From Solobacterium sp. (lineage in GTDB: Bacteria > Bacillota_I > Bacilli_A > Erysipelotrichales > Erysipelotrichaceae): a stretch of 64,000 nucleotides of DNA. The notes below the pieces were generated by a model. That model searched no databases and was not told where the DNA came from. It was given only the letters and a program-made list of their open reading frames with translations. This document shows positions 25,280 to 34,436 of the stretch, piece after piece (position 1 is the first letter of the stretch; each line of letters opens with the position of its first letter). The position numbers were made by a program, and so were the translations under genes. The stretch lies in NCBI GenBank assembly GCA_017432325.1, contig JAFRJJ010000033.1, positions 46,442 to 110,441 of the forward strand, given 5' to 3'.

Positions 25280-25657
25280 TTATTTGTCTTCTTCTTTGAC
25301 TGTCGGTGAATCAACAGCGTTCTTCTTGACGCTCTCGATACCGTTGAGGCAGCTCTTGAGAGCTTTGTAGCCTTCGCTGGAGCCGATGTTCTGTCCGTTC
25401 TTTGCCTTCAGGCGGAAACGGAATTCACCCTTCTTGTCTGTATAAACTTCGAACTTAGGGCATTTCTCAACAGCGTAGCCTTCTTTTGTCTGATCTTCGA
25501 CCGGAGCGATCGGAGCATTCTTTTTAACGCTCTCAATACCGTTCAGGCATGATTTTTCAGAAGCATATACTTCAGATGAAAGGATGATTTCTCCGTTGCC
25601 GGCTTTCAGATTGAATTTAATACCGGTTTTGGTCTGTTTAACAGAAAATTTTCCCAT
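25280..25657 (-). CDS. DUF1508 (YegP-like) tandem-repeat protein
   Basis: A 125-aa protein made of two DUF1508 units at about residues 1-50 and 65-115. Each has the pattern F-x-L-K-A-x-N-G-x-x-I-x-S-S-E and ends in a near-identical SCLNGIESVKKNA. Family function is unknown. SD GGAGGT and a promoter lie upstream. A strong hairpin follows the stop. It is probably an abundant small protein, judging by its clean single-gene signals. Confidence 0.88.
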   Translation of the reverse strand: MGKFSVKQTKTGIKFNLKAGNGEIILSSEVYASEKSCLNGIESVKKNAPIAPVEDQTKEGYAVEKCPKFEVYTDKKGEFRFRLKAKNGQNIGSSEGYKALKSCLNGIESVKKNAVDSPTVKEEDK

Positions 25658-25691
25658 GATGATTTACCTCCGATAATGGTTTCTTGATTTC

Positions 25692-25721
25692 ATTATAATT
25701 GATTATTGTCAATTTTGTGAA
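25692..25721 (-). promoter_or_regulatory. promoter of the DUF1508 gene
   Basis: On the minus strand TTCACA (25721-25716), 18 bp, TATAAT (25697-25692). An exact TTGACA lies inside the spacer but only 9 bp from the -10. Confidence 0.6.
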
Positions 25722-25759
25722 ACTTTGCGTGAAACTTTTCAAGAGCCCGGCAAACATTA

Positions 25760-25799
25760 TGAAAACAGACAGCATTTCCCCCTTAAAACACCGTCTGTT
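25760..25799 (-). terminator. weak terminator overlapping the xer stop codon
   Basis: On the minus strand AACAGAC / GTCTGTT with a 22-base loop and TTTTC after it. The first arm includes the stop codon. Confidence 0.5.
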
Positions 25800-26739
25800 A
25801 TTTTTCTTTTTTATCGTCATCTTTCCGGAATGAGATCTGCGGCAGATCCGATTCCATATTGCCCGGATGAAAACCGGCATACGCATCGAACAGCTGCCTG
25901 TTCTGTACATGCGTATAGATCTCAGTCGTCCGGATATCGCTGTGCCCCAGCATTTCCTGGATGCTGCGCAGATCTGCACCGCCCTGCAGCAGATGTGTTG
26001 CATAGCTGTGACGCAGCTTGTGCGGTGTCAGATGTTTCCGGATATCCGCTTTAACACACTGCTCATTCAGCAGAAGTTCAACGGAACGTACGGTAACTTT
26101 TCTGCCGAACCGATTGATAAAAAACAGATTTGTCTTCTTTTCCAGGTATACGGGACGTACGATGTTTTTCCATTTCTTCAGGATATCCATTGCCCCGTCG
26201 GGGATCGGTACCAGCCGTTCCTTGCTGCCCTTCCCCAGCACCCTGACAAAGCCTGTTTCCAGGTTGACGCGGTTGATCGTCAGGCTGACTGCTTCAGATA
26301 CTCTGAGTCCGCATGAATAGATCATTTCCAGGATCGCGTGATGCAGGACATCATCGGGCACTTCATCATCGAATGTGCCCATCAGACGGTCGATCTCTTC
26401 CGGTGTTGCAAATACCGGCAGTTTTTTCTCTCCGTGATGGACTTCGACATATTCAGCCGGATTTTCTGCGTCATTGCGGTACTGGAGAAATGAGTGGAAT
26501 GAACGGATGCTGGCTGCCATTCTGGAAATGCTGGTGCTTTCCTTGACACCGGATTCTTCATGCAGAAAGTCCTCAATATGCGTACTCTCTATATCGTCCG
26601 TATCTGTCACATCATGCTTCTGAAGCCAGGCAATATACTGCTTCAGATCATTACAATAAGAGGATATCGTTCTCTGAGACATCCCCTTGTTTATCGTAAT
26701 ATCAGTTGTATATTCCTGATAAGCTTCCAACAGTTCCAT
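25798..26739 (-). CDS. xerD: XerC/XerD-type tyrosine recombinase
   Basis: A 313-aa site-specific recombinase that resolves chromosome dimers at dif. Residues 1-90 form the SAM-like core-binding domain (SQRTISSYCNDLKQYIAWL). The catalytic set is complete: Arg146 (CGLRVSEAV), Lys near 170 (LGKGSKERLVP), His240 and Arg243 (TPHKLRHSYATHLL), His266 (MLGHSDIRTT) and the nucleophile Tyr275 (IYTHV). No integrase arm domain is seen, so this is a housekeeping Xer, not a phage integrase. Whether it is the XerC or XerD partner, or acts alone, cannot be told. It follows dinB by two bases. Confidence 0.9.
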   Translation of the reverse strand: MELLEAYQEYTTDITINKGMSQRTISSYCNDLKQYIAWLQKHDVTDTDDIESTHIEDFLHEESGVKESTSISRMAASIRSFHSFLQYRNDAENPAEYVEVHHGEKKLPVFATPEEIDRLMGTFDDEVPDDVLHHAILEMIYSCGLRVSEAVSLTINRVNLETGFVRVLGKGSKERLVPIPDGAMDILKKWKNIVRPVYLEKKTNLFFINRFGRKVTVRSVELLLNEQCVKADIRKHLTPHKLRHSYATHLLQGGADLRSIQEMLGHSDIRTTEIYTHVQNRQLFDAYAGFHPGNMESDLPQISFRKDDDKKEK

Positions 26740-26741
26740 AG

Positions 26742-27905
26742 TTATTTCAATATCTCACTGGCCCTGACCAGTTTTTTGCCCGTGATCTCCCGGTTCAGTT
26801 CTTTCAGTACCTGGGATGTTTCCAGCTTCGCTTCATCGATGGGATTGAACAGGTCCAGCTGGGAAATCATCGCTGCGTCCGATGAGAAGTCCGATACGGA
26901 GATTCCCAGAAGCCTGACCGGTTCATCATCCCAGTTGCTGTCAAACAGCGTCATTGCCTGGACAAACAGGTCATCAGCCTTGAAGATCGGATGATCCAGT
27001 TTGACAGACCGGTCCGCTGAGGTGAAATCATAGTATCTGATTCTGATCGAGAATGAATAGCCGGCTTTTTTGCTGTTGATGAGGCGCTTGCTGAGTTTTC
27101 TGGACAATGTCCTGAACAAACCCCTGATCTCTTCATAATCCGTGATGTCCTCAAGCAGCGTTTCGGAAACACCCATGGACTTTGCGTCATATTCAGTCAC
27201 GATCGTCCGGTCATCATGTCCGTTTGCCCTTCTGATGATCGATTCCGTGTTCTTTCCGAATACAGGTCTCAGTATGGAAGGATCCTTGATCGTCGCAAGA
27301 TCACGGATCGTATGGATACCCATTTCTTCCAGTACAGGCACTGTTTTATTGCCGACTCCGCGCATATCACCGATCGGCAGCGGCCAGAGCTTGCTTTCTA
27401 TCTCGCGTATTCTCAGAACCGTAATGCCCATCGGTTTCTTCATGTCGCTGGCCATTTTCGCAAGGAACATGTTGGGTCCGACACCGATGGAACATGACAG
27501 TCCAAGATCGTTGTAGATGCGTTTCTGTATCGTTACAGCCAGATCCAGCGGATACTGGAACTTCTGAATGGCTTCCGTCATATCCGCATAACATTCATCG
27601 ATGGATGCCTGCTCGATCAGATCCGTATAGCTGCGGATGATATTGATGAAATCCTCCGACAATTCCCTGTACCAGTTGAAATGCGGTGAAACGATCTGCA
27701 GCTGCGGACACAGTTTCAATGCCTCAGCGACAGGCTGTGCGCTGTGTACGCCGAACTTGCGTGCTTCATAGGAAGCAGTAGAGACAACGCTTCTTCTTGT
27801 CTGCCCGGATACTGCGATAGGCTGCCCTTTCAGCGAAGGATCAAGCAGCACTTCGGCATTTGCAAAGAAAGCATTCAGGTCGATATGAAAATATACATGT
27901 GCCAT
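26742..27905 (-). CDS. dinB: Y-family DNA polymerase IV
   Basis: A 387-aa translesion polymerase. The catalytic palm motifs are HIDLNAFFANAE (metal-binding Asp and steric-gate Phe) and SIDECYADM. The helix-hairpin-helix stretch is GVGNKTVPVLEEMGI, followed by the little finger. A beta-clamp binding motif QLDLF lies near the C-terminus. ATG 27905 is chosen because HVYFHIDLN is the family N-terminus and the ATG lies 1 base beyond the recN stop. An upstream ATG ten codons earlier lies in recN. Co-transcription with recN suggests a DNA-damage module. Confidence 0.94.
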   Translation of the reverse strand: MAHVYFHIDLNAFFANAEVLLDPSLKGQPIAVSGQTRRSVVSTASYEARKFGVHSAQPVAEALKLCPQLQIVSPHFNWYRELSEDFINIIRSYTDLIEQASIDECYADMTEAIQKFQYPLDLAVTIQKRIYNDLGLSCSIGVGPNMFLAKMASDMKKPMGITVLRIREIESKLWPLPIGDMRGVGNKTVPVLEEMGIHTIRDLATIKDPSILRPVFGKNTESIIRRANGHDDRTIVTEYDAKSMGVSETLLEDITDYEEIRGLFRTLSRKLSKRLINSKKAGYSFSIRIRYYDFTSADRSVKLDHPIFKADDLFVQAMTLFDSNWDDEPVRLLGISVSDFSSDAAMISQLDLFNPIDEAKLETSQVLKELNREITGKKLVRASEILK

Positions 27906-27906
27906 A

Positions 27907-29550
27907 TCAGCCCTGATTCCTCTCATAGAGTTCACGTGCTGCAGCCTTGGCTGTTTCGCTGAGTGAACCGGAAGAAATGACAGCCAGCTGTTCTATGATC
28001 TCTTCATAGCCGAGCTGTTTGACATAAGTATGCGTACGGTCGCCTTCCTCATGTTTGCTGACAAAATAGTGATTTGCGGCGCATGCGGCAACCGGAGCGA
28101 GATGTGTGACAGCGAATACCTGGCAGTCATTGCCCAGAGAGCGCATTTTAAGCCCGATAGCGGTCGCTACCGGTCCGCTGACTCCTGTATCGATCTCATC
28201 AAAGATTACCGTCTGTATGCCCTGTAAACGCGTAAATATGACTTTCAGGCCAAGCATCAGCCTTGAGAGCTCACCTCCGCTGGCTGTTTTGGCGAGCGGA
28301 CGCGGCTGTTCGCCGAGGTTCATGCTGACAAGGAATTCCACATCATCGATCCCGTCAGGACCCGGTGAGCCGTTTCTGATCTCTGTCCTGAATACAGCGT
28401 TTGGAAGGATCAGATCTTTCAGGTTGGAAGCGATCTGACTGTCTAGTCTGCCGCATCCCTTTTTCCTGATGTCGGACAGCTGCTTTGCAAGGACAAGATA
28501 AGCGTCATAGGCCTTGCTGATCTTCCTGTCCATTTCCTCAAGATATTCATTCCTGTTGGAGATCATTTCGATCTGTTCATTGAGTTCATCTTTTCTTGCA
28601 AAGATATCGGCGATCGTTCTGCCGTATTTATGCTTCAGCTTCTGGATCTGGTACAGACGGGATTCCATTTCATTGATGTCATCTTCAGACAGATCCATCG
28701 CGTCGAAAGCCTGCCTGATGTTTTCAGCCGCGTCATCGATCGCGTAATAGCTGTCATTGAACGCAGTCTTCGCGTCTTCCAGATCCAGTTCATCGGGAAG
28801 TGTCTGAACACTGCGGTTGAGATCATACAGTGTACCGCTGATCTCATTGTCATATACCTCAAGGATCCTGCTGAGCTTTTCAAAGGAAGATTTCACAGCC
28901 TTGTACTGTTTTTCCTTGGCTTCAAGTTCCTCATCCTCATGAAGCTTCAGATGTGCTGATTCGATCTCATTGACCTGATGACGGAAGAATTCCAGATCGC
29001 TTTCGTCATAGTGTTCCTTCAGCATCTTCTGTTTTTCGTTCTCCAGATTATGGTAAACAGTCCAGGCATACTTGGTCTGCTTCAGCAGTTCAGCGTCACC
29101 CAGATATTCATCAAGCAGCCTGATATGGCAGGAAGTATTCAGCAGATAAGCGTTGTCCCGCTGATTATGGATATCGATCTCCGTGCTCAGCAGTTCTTTC
29201 AGCATTGACAGCGTCACGACTCGGTGGTTGATCCTGGCTGTTGATTTGCCTGCTGAAGTGATCTCCCTTGTACATATCACAACATCATCCGTATCAAAAC
29301 CCGCTTCAGAAAGCACACTGAAAGCCTGTGCGTTTCCGCTGAAGTCAAACGTTCCTTCTATGATCGCCTTATCATATCCGGCAGATACCATGGAACTGCT
29401 TGCTTTTTCGCCGCACAGCAAAGAGATCGCGTCGATCAGTATTGATTTTCCTGCTCCCGTTTCTCCAGTAAAAGCACTGAATCCCTCATTAAAATCGAGA
29501 TCCAGTTCATTGATGAGAACGAAGTTTTTAATATAGAGATGCTGAATCAT
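27907..29550 (-). CDS. recN: DNA repair protein RecN
   Basis: A 547-aa SMC-like ATPase for double-strand break repair. Walker A is GETGAGKSIL (about residues 29-38), a two-part coiled coil spans about 160-370, the signature is ASGGELSRLMLG and Walker B is TVIFDEIDTGVSG. Length is normal. dinB begins directly after it and dxs ends 10 bases upstream. The spoIVB-spo0A pair that follows recN in spore formers is absent. Confidence 0.95.
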   Translation of the reverse strand: MIQHLYIKNFVLINELDLDFNEGFSAFTGETGAGKSILIDAISLLCGEKASSSMVSAGYDKAIIEGTFDFSGNAQAFSVLSEAGFDTDDVVICTREITSAGKSTARINHRVVTLSMLKELLSTEIDIHNQRDNAYLLNTSCHIRLLDEYLGDAELLKQTKYAWTVYHNLENEKQKMLKEHYDESDLEFFRHQVNEIESAHLKLHEDEELEAKEKQYKAVKSSFEKLSRILEVYDNEISGTLYDLNRSVQTLPDELDLEDAKTAFNDSYYAIDDAAENIRQAFDAMDLSEDDINEMESRLYQIQKLKHKYGRTIADIFARKDELNEQIEMISNRNEYLEEMDRKISKAYDAYLVLAKQLSDIRKKGCGRLDSQIASNLKDLILPNAVFRTEIRNGSPGPDGIDDVEFLVSMNLGEQPRPLAKTASGGELSRLMLGLKVIFTRLQGIQTVIFDEIDTGVSGPVATAIGLKMRSLGNDCQVFAVTHLAPVAACAANHYFVSKHEEGDRTHTYVKQLGYEEIIEQLAVISSGSLSETAKAAARELYERNQG

Positions 29551-29560
29551 AAACTACTTT

Positions 29561-31423
29561 CTAGGCGGTCAGGCCGTTGATCATATCATACAGGGTATTG
29601 AGATCGATCCCCTGCTGTTTTCTCAGTCTGTTGACAGAACCCTGCGATACATAACAGTCGCCGATGCCGATCCTGCACAGATCAATATTCAATTCATTAT
29701 CGCAGCAGTATTCAAGGATCGCTGTACCGAGACCGGATGCCTTCATATCGGTTTCATAAACGATGACAGGCTGTCCGCGTTCTCCAAGATCCCTGATCAT
29801 CGCTTCATCAAGCGGTTTGAAGAATCTGCAGTTAATGACTCTCACAGGCATTTCGTTGATCTGCATCTTGGAAGCGATCACCTTGGCGTCAGGACCGTAC
29901 GCAAGAACGCTGATCCTGTATCCCTCCGGCTCATAGAGCGTTGTCCATTTGCCGATATCAAGCATACTGCCGAGCTTCTTCCTGCTGACTTCCATTTCGC
30001 CTCTGGGATAACGGATTGCGAATGGATGCGGCTGATGGAATGCCGTATAGAGCATATCTTCCGCTTCGTCCGCATCGACCGGCTGACCGATGATAATATT
30101 CGGCAGCGGTCTCAGGATACCGACATCGAAGAGTCCATGATGCGTATCACCGTCAGCTCCGACAATACCGGCGCGGTCGATACCGATCACGACCGGCAGA
30201 TCCATCCTGCAGATATCATGATTGATCTGGTCGTAAGCACGCTGCAGGAATGAGCTGTATACCGATACAAACGGACGCTTGCCGCTGTTTGCAAGGGATG
30301 CCGCGAATGTCGCCGCATGTTCCTCCGCAATGCCGCAGTCAAAACTGCGGTCAGGATATTTCGCAAAGAAATGATCCAGCGCGCTGCCGTTGATCATTGC
30401 AGGTGTGATCGCTATGATATCCGGATTTCTGTCCGCAAGCTTCAGCAATGCGTCAGAAATGATACCGGACCACGAATTAAAGCCCTGAGGCACTTCATGG
30501 AGAGGTTTGCCTGTTGCTACATTAAACGGTCCGACACCGTGCCAGTGTCCTTCTACGTCCGTCTCACAGGGTGTATAACCCTTGCCCTTCTGCGTAATGA
30601 CATGTACGACACATGGATCATCATGCTGGCGGGCAACTGAAAGAACACGGATCAGGTCCTTGATATTGTGTCCGTCTACAGGTCCGAGGTAATCCAGATT
30701 GAATTCTCCGAAGATACCTTCGTCAACGACATTCTCACGGACCGCGTCCTTGACGTTTTTCAGACCGGAATAGACAACACGTCCGACTTCACTCTGTGTG
30801 AGTGCGTTCTTCATGTTGATCTTGAGATTTGTATAACTCTTGGCGGAACGGAGACGGGCAAAACCTTTTGTCAATGCTCCGACATTCTGCGAGATCGACA
30901 TATTGTTGTCATTGAATACAATGATCATTTTCCGCTTTTCGGAACCGATCTGGTTCAGCGCCTCAAGCGCCATACCGCTGCCTAGCGCACCGTCACCGAT
31001 CACCGGAACGATCTCATAATTTTCATGATTCAGATCCCTGGCAACAGCCATTCCCAAAGCCGCTGAAAGTGAAGTGGAACTGTGTCCCGCTTCCCATACA
31101 TCATGAATGCTTTCAGACCGCTTTTGGAATCCGCTGATACCCTGGTACTGTCTCAGGGTAGGAAACTGGGCAGCCCTGCCAGTCAGGATCTTATGTGTAT
31201 AGCACTGATGGCCGACATCAAAGAATACTTTGTCTGTCGGAGAATCAAACACATAATGGAGCGCGATCGTAAGTTCGACCACACCCAGATTACTGGCAAG
31301 ATGTCCGCCTGTTTTGGAAATACTGCCGATCAGATAAGTCCGGATCTCAGCCGCAAGCTGTGTCAATTCACTGATACTCATGTTTTTCAGGAACGACGGG
31401 TCCTGTATCTTTGTCAGATCCAT
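29561..31423 (-). CDS. dxs: 1-deoxy-D-xylulose-5-phosphate synthase
   Basis: A 620-aa thiamine-diphosphate enzyme that condenses pyruvate and glyceraldehyde-3-phosphate, the entry step of the MEP isoprenoid pathway. Motifs are DVGHQCYTHKILTGR near residue 75, the ThDP/Mg motif GDGALGSGMALEALN, EEHAATFAA (catalytic Glu) and DRAGIVGADGDTHHG in the pyrimidine domain. The C-terminal transketolase domain is complete. SD AGGAGG is present. It lies just after ispA, which uses the pathway's products. Confidence 0.97.
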   Translation of the reverse strand: MDLTKIQDPSFLKNMSISELTQLAAEIRTYLIGSISKTGGHLASNLGVVELTIALHYVFDSPTDKVFFDVGHQCYTHKILTGRAAQFPTLRQYQGISGFQKRSESIHDVWEAGHSSTSLSAALGMAVARDLNHENYEIVPVIGDGALGSGMALEALNQIGSEKRKMIIVFNDNNMSISQNVGALTKGFARLRSAKSYTNLKINMKNALTQSEVGRVVYSGLKNVKDAVRENVVDEGIFGEFNLDYLGPVDGHNIKDLIRVLSVARQHDDPCVVHVITQKGKGYTPCETDVEGHWHGVGPFNVATGKPLHEVPQGFNSWSGIISDALLKLADRNPDIIAITPAMINGSALDHFFAKYPDRSFDCGIAEEHAATFAASLANSGKRPFVSVYSSFLQRAYDQINHDICRMDLPVVIGIDRAGIVGADGDTHHGLFDVGILRPLPNIIIGQPVDADEAEDMLYTAFHQPHPFAIRYPRGEMEVSRKKLGSMLDIGKWTTLYEPEGYRISVLAYGPDAKVIASKMQINEMPVRVINCRFFKPLDEAMIRDLGERGQPVIVYETDMKASGLGTAILEYCCDNELNIDLCRIGIGDCYVSQGSVNRLRKQQGIDLNTLYDMINGLTA

Positions 31424-31432
31424 AAAACCTCC

Positions 31433-32284
31433 TTATTTACTGCGTGACTGTATCCACTTTAATACTCCTATTAATGATGTACTGCTGAAATCACGGAATC
31501 CCCTGATTTTGTCTGCCGCAAGTTCATACAGCTCATTCATTGTCTTTACCGCTTCATCAATCCCCATCAATGAAACACTCGTTACTTTTTCATTCCGTTC
31601 GTCGGAATTGGATTTACCGAGTTCATCCGCTGTCTTTGTAGCGTCAAGGACATCATCCTGTACCTGGAACGCAAGACCGATCAGATCTCCCGCTTCATGC
31701 CAGACTTCCGCTTCATCCCTGTGACCGCTCAATACCGCACCGATCATCAGCGGCGCGCTCAGGAGACATCCTGTCTTGTATTTATGTACCTTTTTCAGTG
31801 CTTCCCAGTCTGTTCTGCCGGTTTCTTCAGCCATATCAAGACACTGTCCGTAGACCATGCCTTCCGGTCCGGCCATCTGTGAAAGGATCCGAATGCCTTC
31901 CAGTACAAGAGCAGGTTCAGCATCTGTTTTCGCTGCCTCTTCAAAGGCATATGTCAGCAGACCGTCTCCTGCCAGGATAGCGGTCGCTTCATCAAACTGC
32001 TTGTGGCATGTAGGCTTTCCCCTTCTGAGATCATCGTTATCCATTGCCGGCAGATCATCGTGGATCAGGGAATAGGTATGGATCATCTCGATGGCAGACG
32101 CAAAGTGATCGCCGATAGACGGATCGACACCATAGCCTTTCAGCACTTCATACAGAAGTACCGGACGGATACGCTTGCCCCCAGCCATCAGGGAATATTC
32201 CATGGCATCACGGACAGTGCTGTCCTGTGTCTCATGGATCTCGTGCTGCAGGATCTCCTCAAAGTTCATCGGCTTCACCTTCAT
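31433..32284 (-). CDS. ispA: polyprenyl synthetase (farnesyl diphosphate synthase type)
   Basis: A 283-aa trans-prenyltransferase. The first Asp-rich motif is DDLPAMDNDD (DDxxxxD form typical of bacterial FPP synthases), and the second is DDVLD in FQVQDDVLDATK. GGKRIRP at the start binds diphosphate. Length fits IspA. It overlaps the end of xseB by 26 bases, the standard xseB-ispA linkage. GPP versus FPP chain length is inferred from the family only. Confidence 0.94.
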   Translation of the reverse strand: MKVKPMNFEEILQHEIHETQDSTVRDAMEYSLMAGGKRIRPVLLYEVLKGYGVDPSIGDHFASAIEMIHTYSLIHDDLPAMDNDDLRRGKPTCHKQFDEATAILAGDGLLTYAFEEAAKTDAEPALVLEGIRILSQMAGPEGMVYGQCLDMAEETGRTDWEALKKVHKYKTGCLLSAPLMIGAVLSGHRDEAEVWHEAGDLIGLAFQVQDDVLDATKTADELGKSNSDERNEKVTSVSLMGIDEAVKTMNELYELAADKIRGFRDFSSTSLIGVLKWIQSRSK

Positions 32285-32474
32285 TCTTTTTTGTGATGTC
32301 TTCTACCTTCTTGTAGAAATCTTTGAGCTTTGTATCGCAGTCTTTGGAAAGCTGAAGGCCTTCTTCAAACAGCGCGATCGATTCATCAAGAGGAAGCTTA
32401 TTCTCTTCCAGAAGTCTGACGATCTCTTCCAGTCTCTGCATGGATTCTTCAAATGTCTTTGCTTTCCTGCTCAT
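32259..32474 (-). CDS. xseB: exodeoxyribonuclease VII small subunit
   Basis: A 71-aa helical protein with the family core FEESMQRLEEIVRLLEENKLPLDESIALFEEGLQLS in sense, here at residues 7-42. Several copies bind each XseA to form the single-strand exonuclease. It starts within the xseA stop (ATGA-type overlap) and runs into ispA. Confidence 0.95.
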   Translation of the reverse strand: MSRKAKTFEESMQRLEEIVRLLEENKLPLDESIALFEEGLQLSKDCDTKLKDFYKKVEDITKKNEGEADEL

Positions 32475-33811
32475 ATGTTCTCCTTAGGCTTTACACCTGT
32501 TACTTCAGATACGATCTTTCCCTCGGCCACCAGTGTTTCGATCTCATCACCGGGACTAACCTGTCCGGTGCCGGTGACTGCTTTTCCGTCCTTTAGTGTG
32601 ACGCTGTATCCCCTTGAGAGGATCTTCAGCGGTGAATACGCGTCAAGCAATGCTGTTGTTCTGCGGAATCTGCTTTCCTTATCGTTGATCATGATCGTTA
32701 AGGCATGATCCAGCGCTGTATTGTATCCTGACAGTTCGTTCTGTCTGCTTCTGATCATCTGTACGGAAGCGTTCAGGATCCTTGTATGACCGTCTTTCAC
32801 ACGCTGAGAGGTATCTGTCATGCGTTGATCGATCATGTGCATCAGTGATGTATGCAGATGTTCAAGCTTCATTGCTTTCTGCGCGTACAGGCGTTCCGGC
32901 GTACGGAATACAGGCGCATTCTTCAGTGTTCCGAGCTGATAATCATATGCGTCCAGATTCTGATAGATGGTGTTTGTAAGACGATCTCTCGCAGTCTGTA
33001 TCACATTCAGAACATTCCGGATATCCGGTGAACAGCGCTCAGCCGCGCCGGTCGGTGTCGGTGCTCTGAGATCAGCTACATAATCAGCGATCGTGAAATC
33101 GGGTTCATGACCGACGCCCGTGATCAGCGGTGTCTGCATATCATAGATCACATGTGCGAGCCGCTCATCATTGAAAGACCAGAGATCCTCAATGGATCCG
33201 CCGCCTCTTACCAGCAGTACGACATCATGATCTTCCTGATCACATTTCAAAAGCGCACTGATGATCTGAGCCGCGCTTTCATTTCCTTGTACAAGTACAG
33301 GATATTCAGTGATCTCTGCACACGGCCATCTGCGTCCGAGTGTCGTCAGGACATCCATCCTGGCATCTGTATTCCTGCCTGTTACAAGCGCGATTCTGAA
33401 CGGATACTGCGGAATCGGTTTCTTGTGTGCTTCATCAAAAAGGCCTTCAGCTTCCAGTTTCTTTTTCAGCATTTCGTATTTGAGGTACAGTTCACCGATG
33501 CCGAACGGCTTCATGGCGGTTACGATCAGCTGGATCTCACCGCGTGCCTCATAAACAGAAAGATCAGCCTGTACGTATACTTTATCCCCGTCTTTCGGCA
33601 TAAAACCGACCCGGCGGTTGCTTGAGGCGAACATTACGCATTTGATCTGCGCATATGCATCCTTCAGGGAAAAATACCAGTGGCCTGATCTGTAACTGCT
33701 GAAATTGCTGATCTCACCTTCGACCAGAACTTTCTGCAATAATGTATCATTTTCAAGCTTCCCCTTCAGATATCTGACAAGGGAAGAAACTGTTGCTGCT
33801 TTTGAACTCAT
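32471..33811 (-). CDS. xseA: exodeoxyribonuclease VII large subunit
   Basis: A 446-aa nuclease subunit. An N-terminal OB fold (LVEGEISNFSSYRSGHWYFSLKD) is followed by the catalytic region with ALVTGRNTDARMDVLTTL, VLLVRGGGSIEDLWSFNDE and TGVGHEPDFTIADYVADLRAPTPT, then a coiled-coil tail. Together with XseB it degrades single-stranded DNA from both ends. Its ATG overlaps the nusB stop by four bases. Confidence 0.96.
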   Translation of the reverse strand: MSSKAATVSSLVRYLKGKLENDTLLQKVLVEGEISNFSSYRSGHWYFSLKDAYAQIKCVMFASSNRRVGFMPKDGDKVYVQADLSVYEARGEIQLIVTAMKPFGIGELYLKYEMLKKKLEAEGLFDEAHKKPIPQYPFRIALVTGRNTDARMDVLTTLGRRWPCAEITEYPVLVQGNESAAQIISALLKCDQEDHDVVLLVRGGGSIEDLWSFNDERLAHVIYDMQTPLITGVGHEPDFTIADYVADLRAPTPTGAAERCSPDIRNVLNVIQTARDRLTNTIYQNLDAYDYQLGTLKNAPVFRTPERLYAQKAMKLEHLHTSLMHMIDQRMTDTSQRVKDGHTRILNASVQMIRSRQNELSGYNTALDHALTIMINDKESRFRRTTALLDAYSPLKILSRGYSVTLKDGKAVTGTGQVSPGDEIETLVAEGKIVSEVTGVKPKENI

Positions 33812-34176
33812 ATACGGTCCAGAACACCATTGATCAGTTTATAGGAATCAGGCTCGCAGTACTTCTTTGCAAGTCTGACATATTCATCTATGATGACATT
33901 CATTTCAAGCTGCTTCATGTCAAATTCAGCACAGCCCATCAGCATGATCGCCTGTTCGATCACACCTAATCTGTCAAATGTCCATCCTTCCAGAACACGG
34001 TTCAGGTAACCGATATAGCGTTCTTCATTCAATGCCGCTGTTCTGACTGCCTGCAGAATATATTCGTCTTCTTTATCTTCAAAGTTATCATCGATCAGTT
34101 CATCAAGATCCCTCCTGAATAAAAGATACTGATAAACTGTGATCATTCCCTTTTCTCTGCTCTCATGTCGCTTCAT
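33808..34176 (-). CDS. nusB: transcription antitermination protein NusB
   Basis: A 122-aa all-helical protein that, with NusE (S10), binds boxA RNA for rRNA antitermination. Visible features are SREKGMITVYQYLL at the start, then RYIGYLNRVLEGWTFDRLGVIEQAIMLMGCAEF and NVIIDEYVRLAKKY, and the ending INGVLDRI. It is rather short but complete. SD GGAGAT is present, and a promoter 40-70 bases upstream makes it the first gene of the nusB-xer operon. Confidence 0.92.
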   Translation of the reverse strand: MKRHESREKGMITVYQYLLFRRDLDELIDDNFEDKEDEYILQAVRTAALNEERYIGYLNRVLEGWTFDRLGVIEQAIMLMGCAEFDMKQLEMNVIIDEYVRLAKKYCEPDSYKLINGVLDRI

Positions 34177-34217
34177 ATTTTATCTCCATTGAGTATTCTA
34201 TCATGTTTGCCTGTGCT

Positions 34218-34245
34218 ATTGTACCTTATTTATGGGTTCTTGCAA
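34218..34245 (-). promoter_or_regulatory. promoter of the nusB-xseA-xseB-ispA-dxs-recN-dinB-xerD operon
   Basis: On the minus strand TTGCAA (34245-34240), 16 bp, TACAAT (34223-34218). No other good promoter is seen until the DUF1508 gene 8.5 kb on. Confidence 0.7.
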
Positions 34246-34389
34246 GCTCTGAGCACTCCCTGAAAGAGATTCTAAACCATTCGTATCATAGATAAACATG
34301 ACATTTGTTCATTCTGTACAAACACCTAACAGCTGATGAAAAACTATCTGCTGAAAACGTCAAGATGACTTTGCAGACTTGTCATAGGT

Positions 34390-34424
34390 TGAAAAAAGGG
34401 CGAATGCTGAAGCATCACCCTTTT
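34390..34424 (-). terminator. terminator after the amino-acid ABC operon
   Basis: On the minus strand AAAAGGG-TGATGC-TTCA-GCATTC-GCCCTTTTTTC, a long stem with a small internal loop. Confidence 0.85.
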
Positions 34425-34436
34425 GTTTCTGCAGAC

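Noticed and set aside
25798..26739. Reading the tyrosine recombinase as a phage or element integrase
   Set aside because: No arm-binding domain, no attachment repeats or phage genes nearby, and the length is that of housekeeping Xer proteins.
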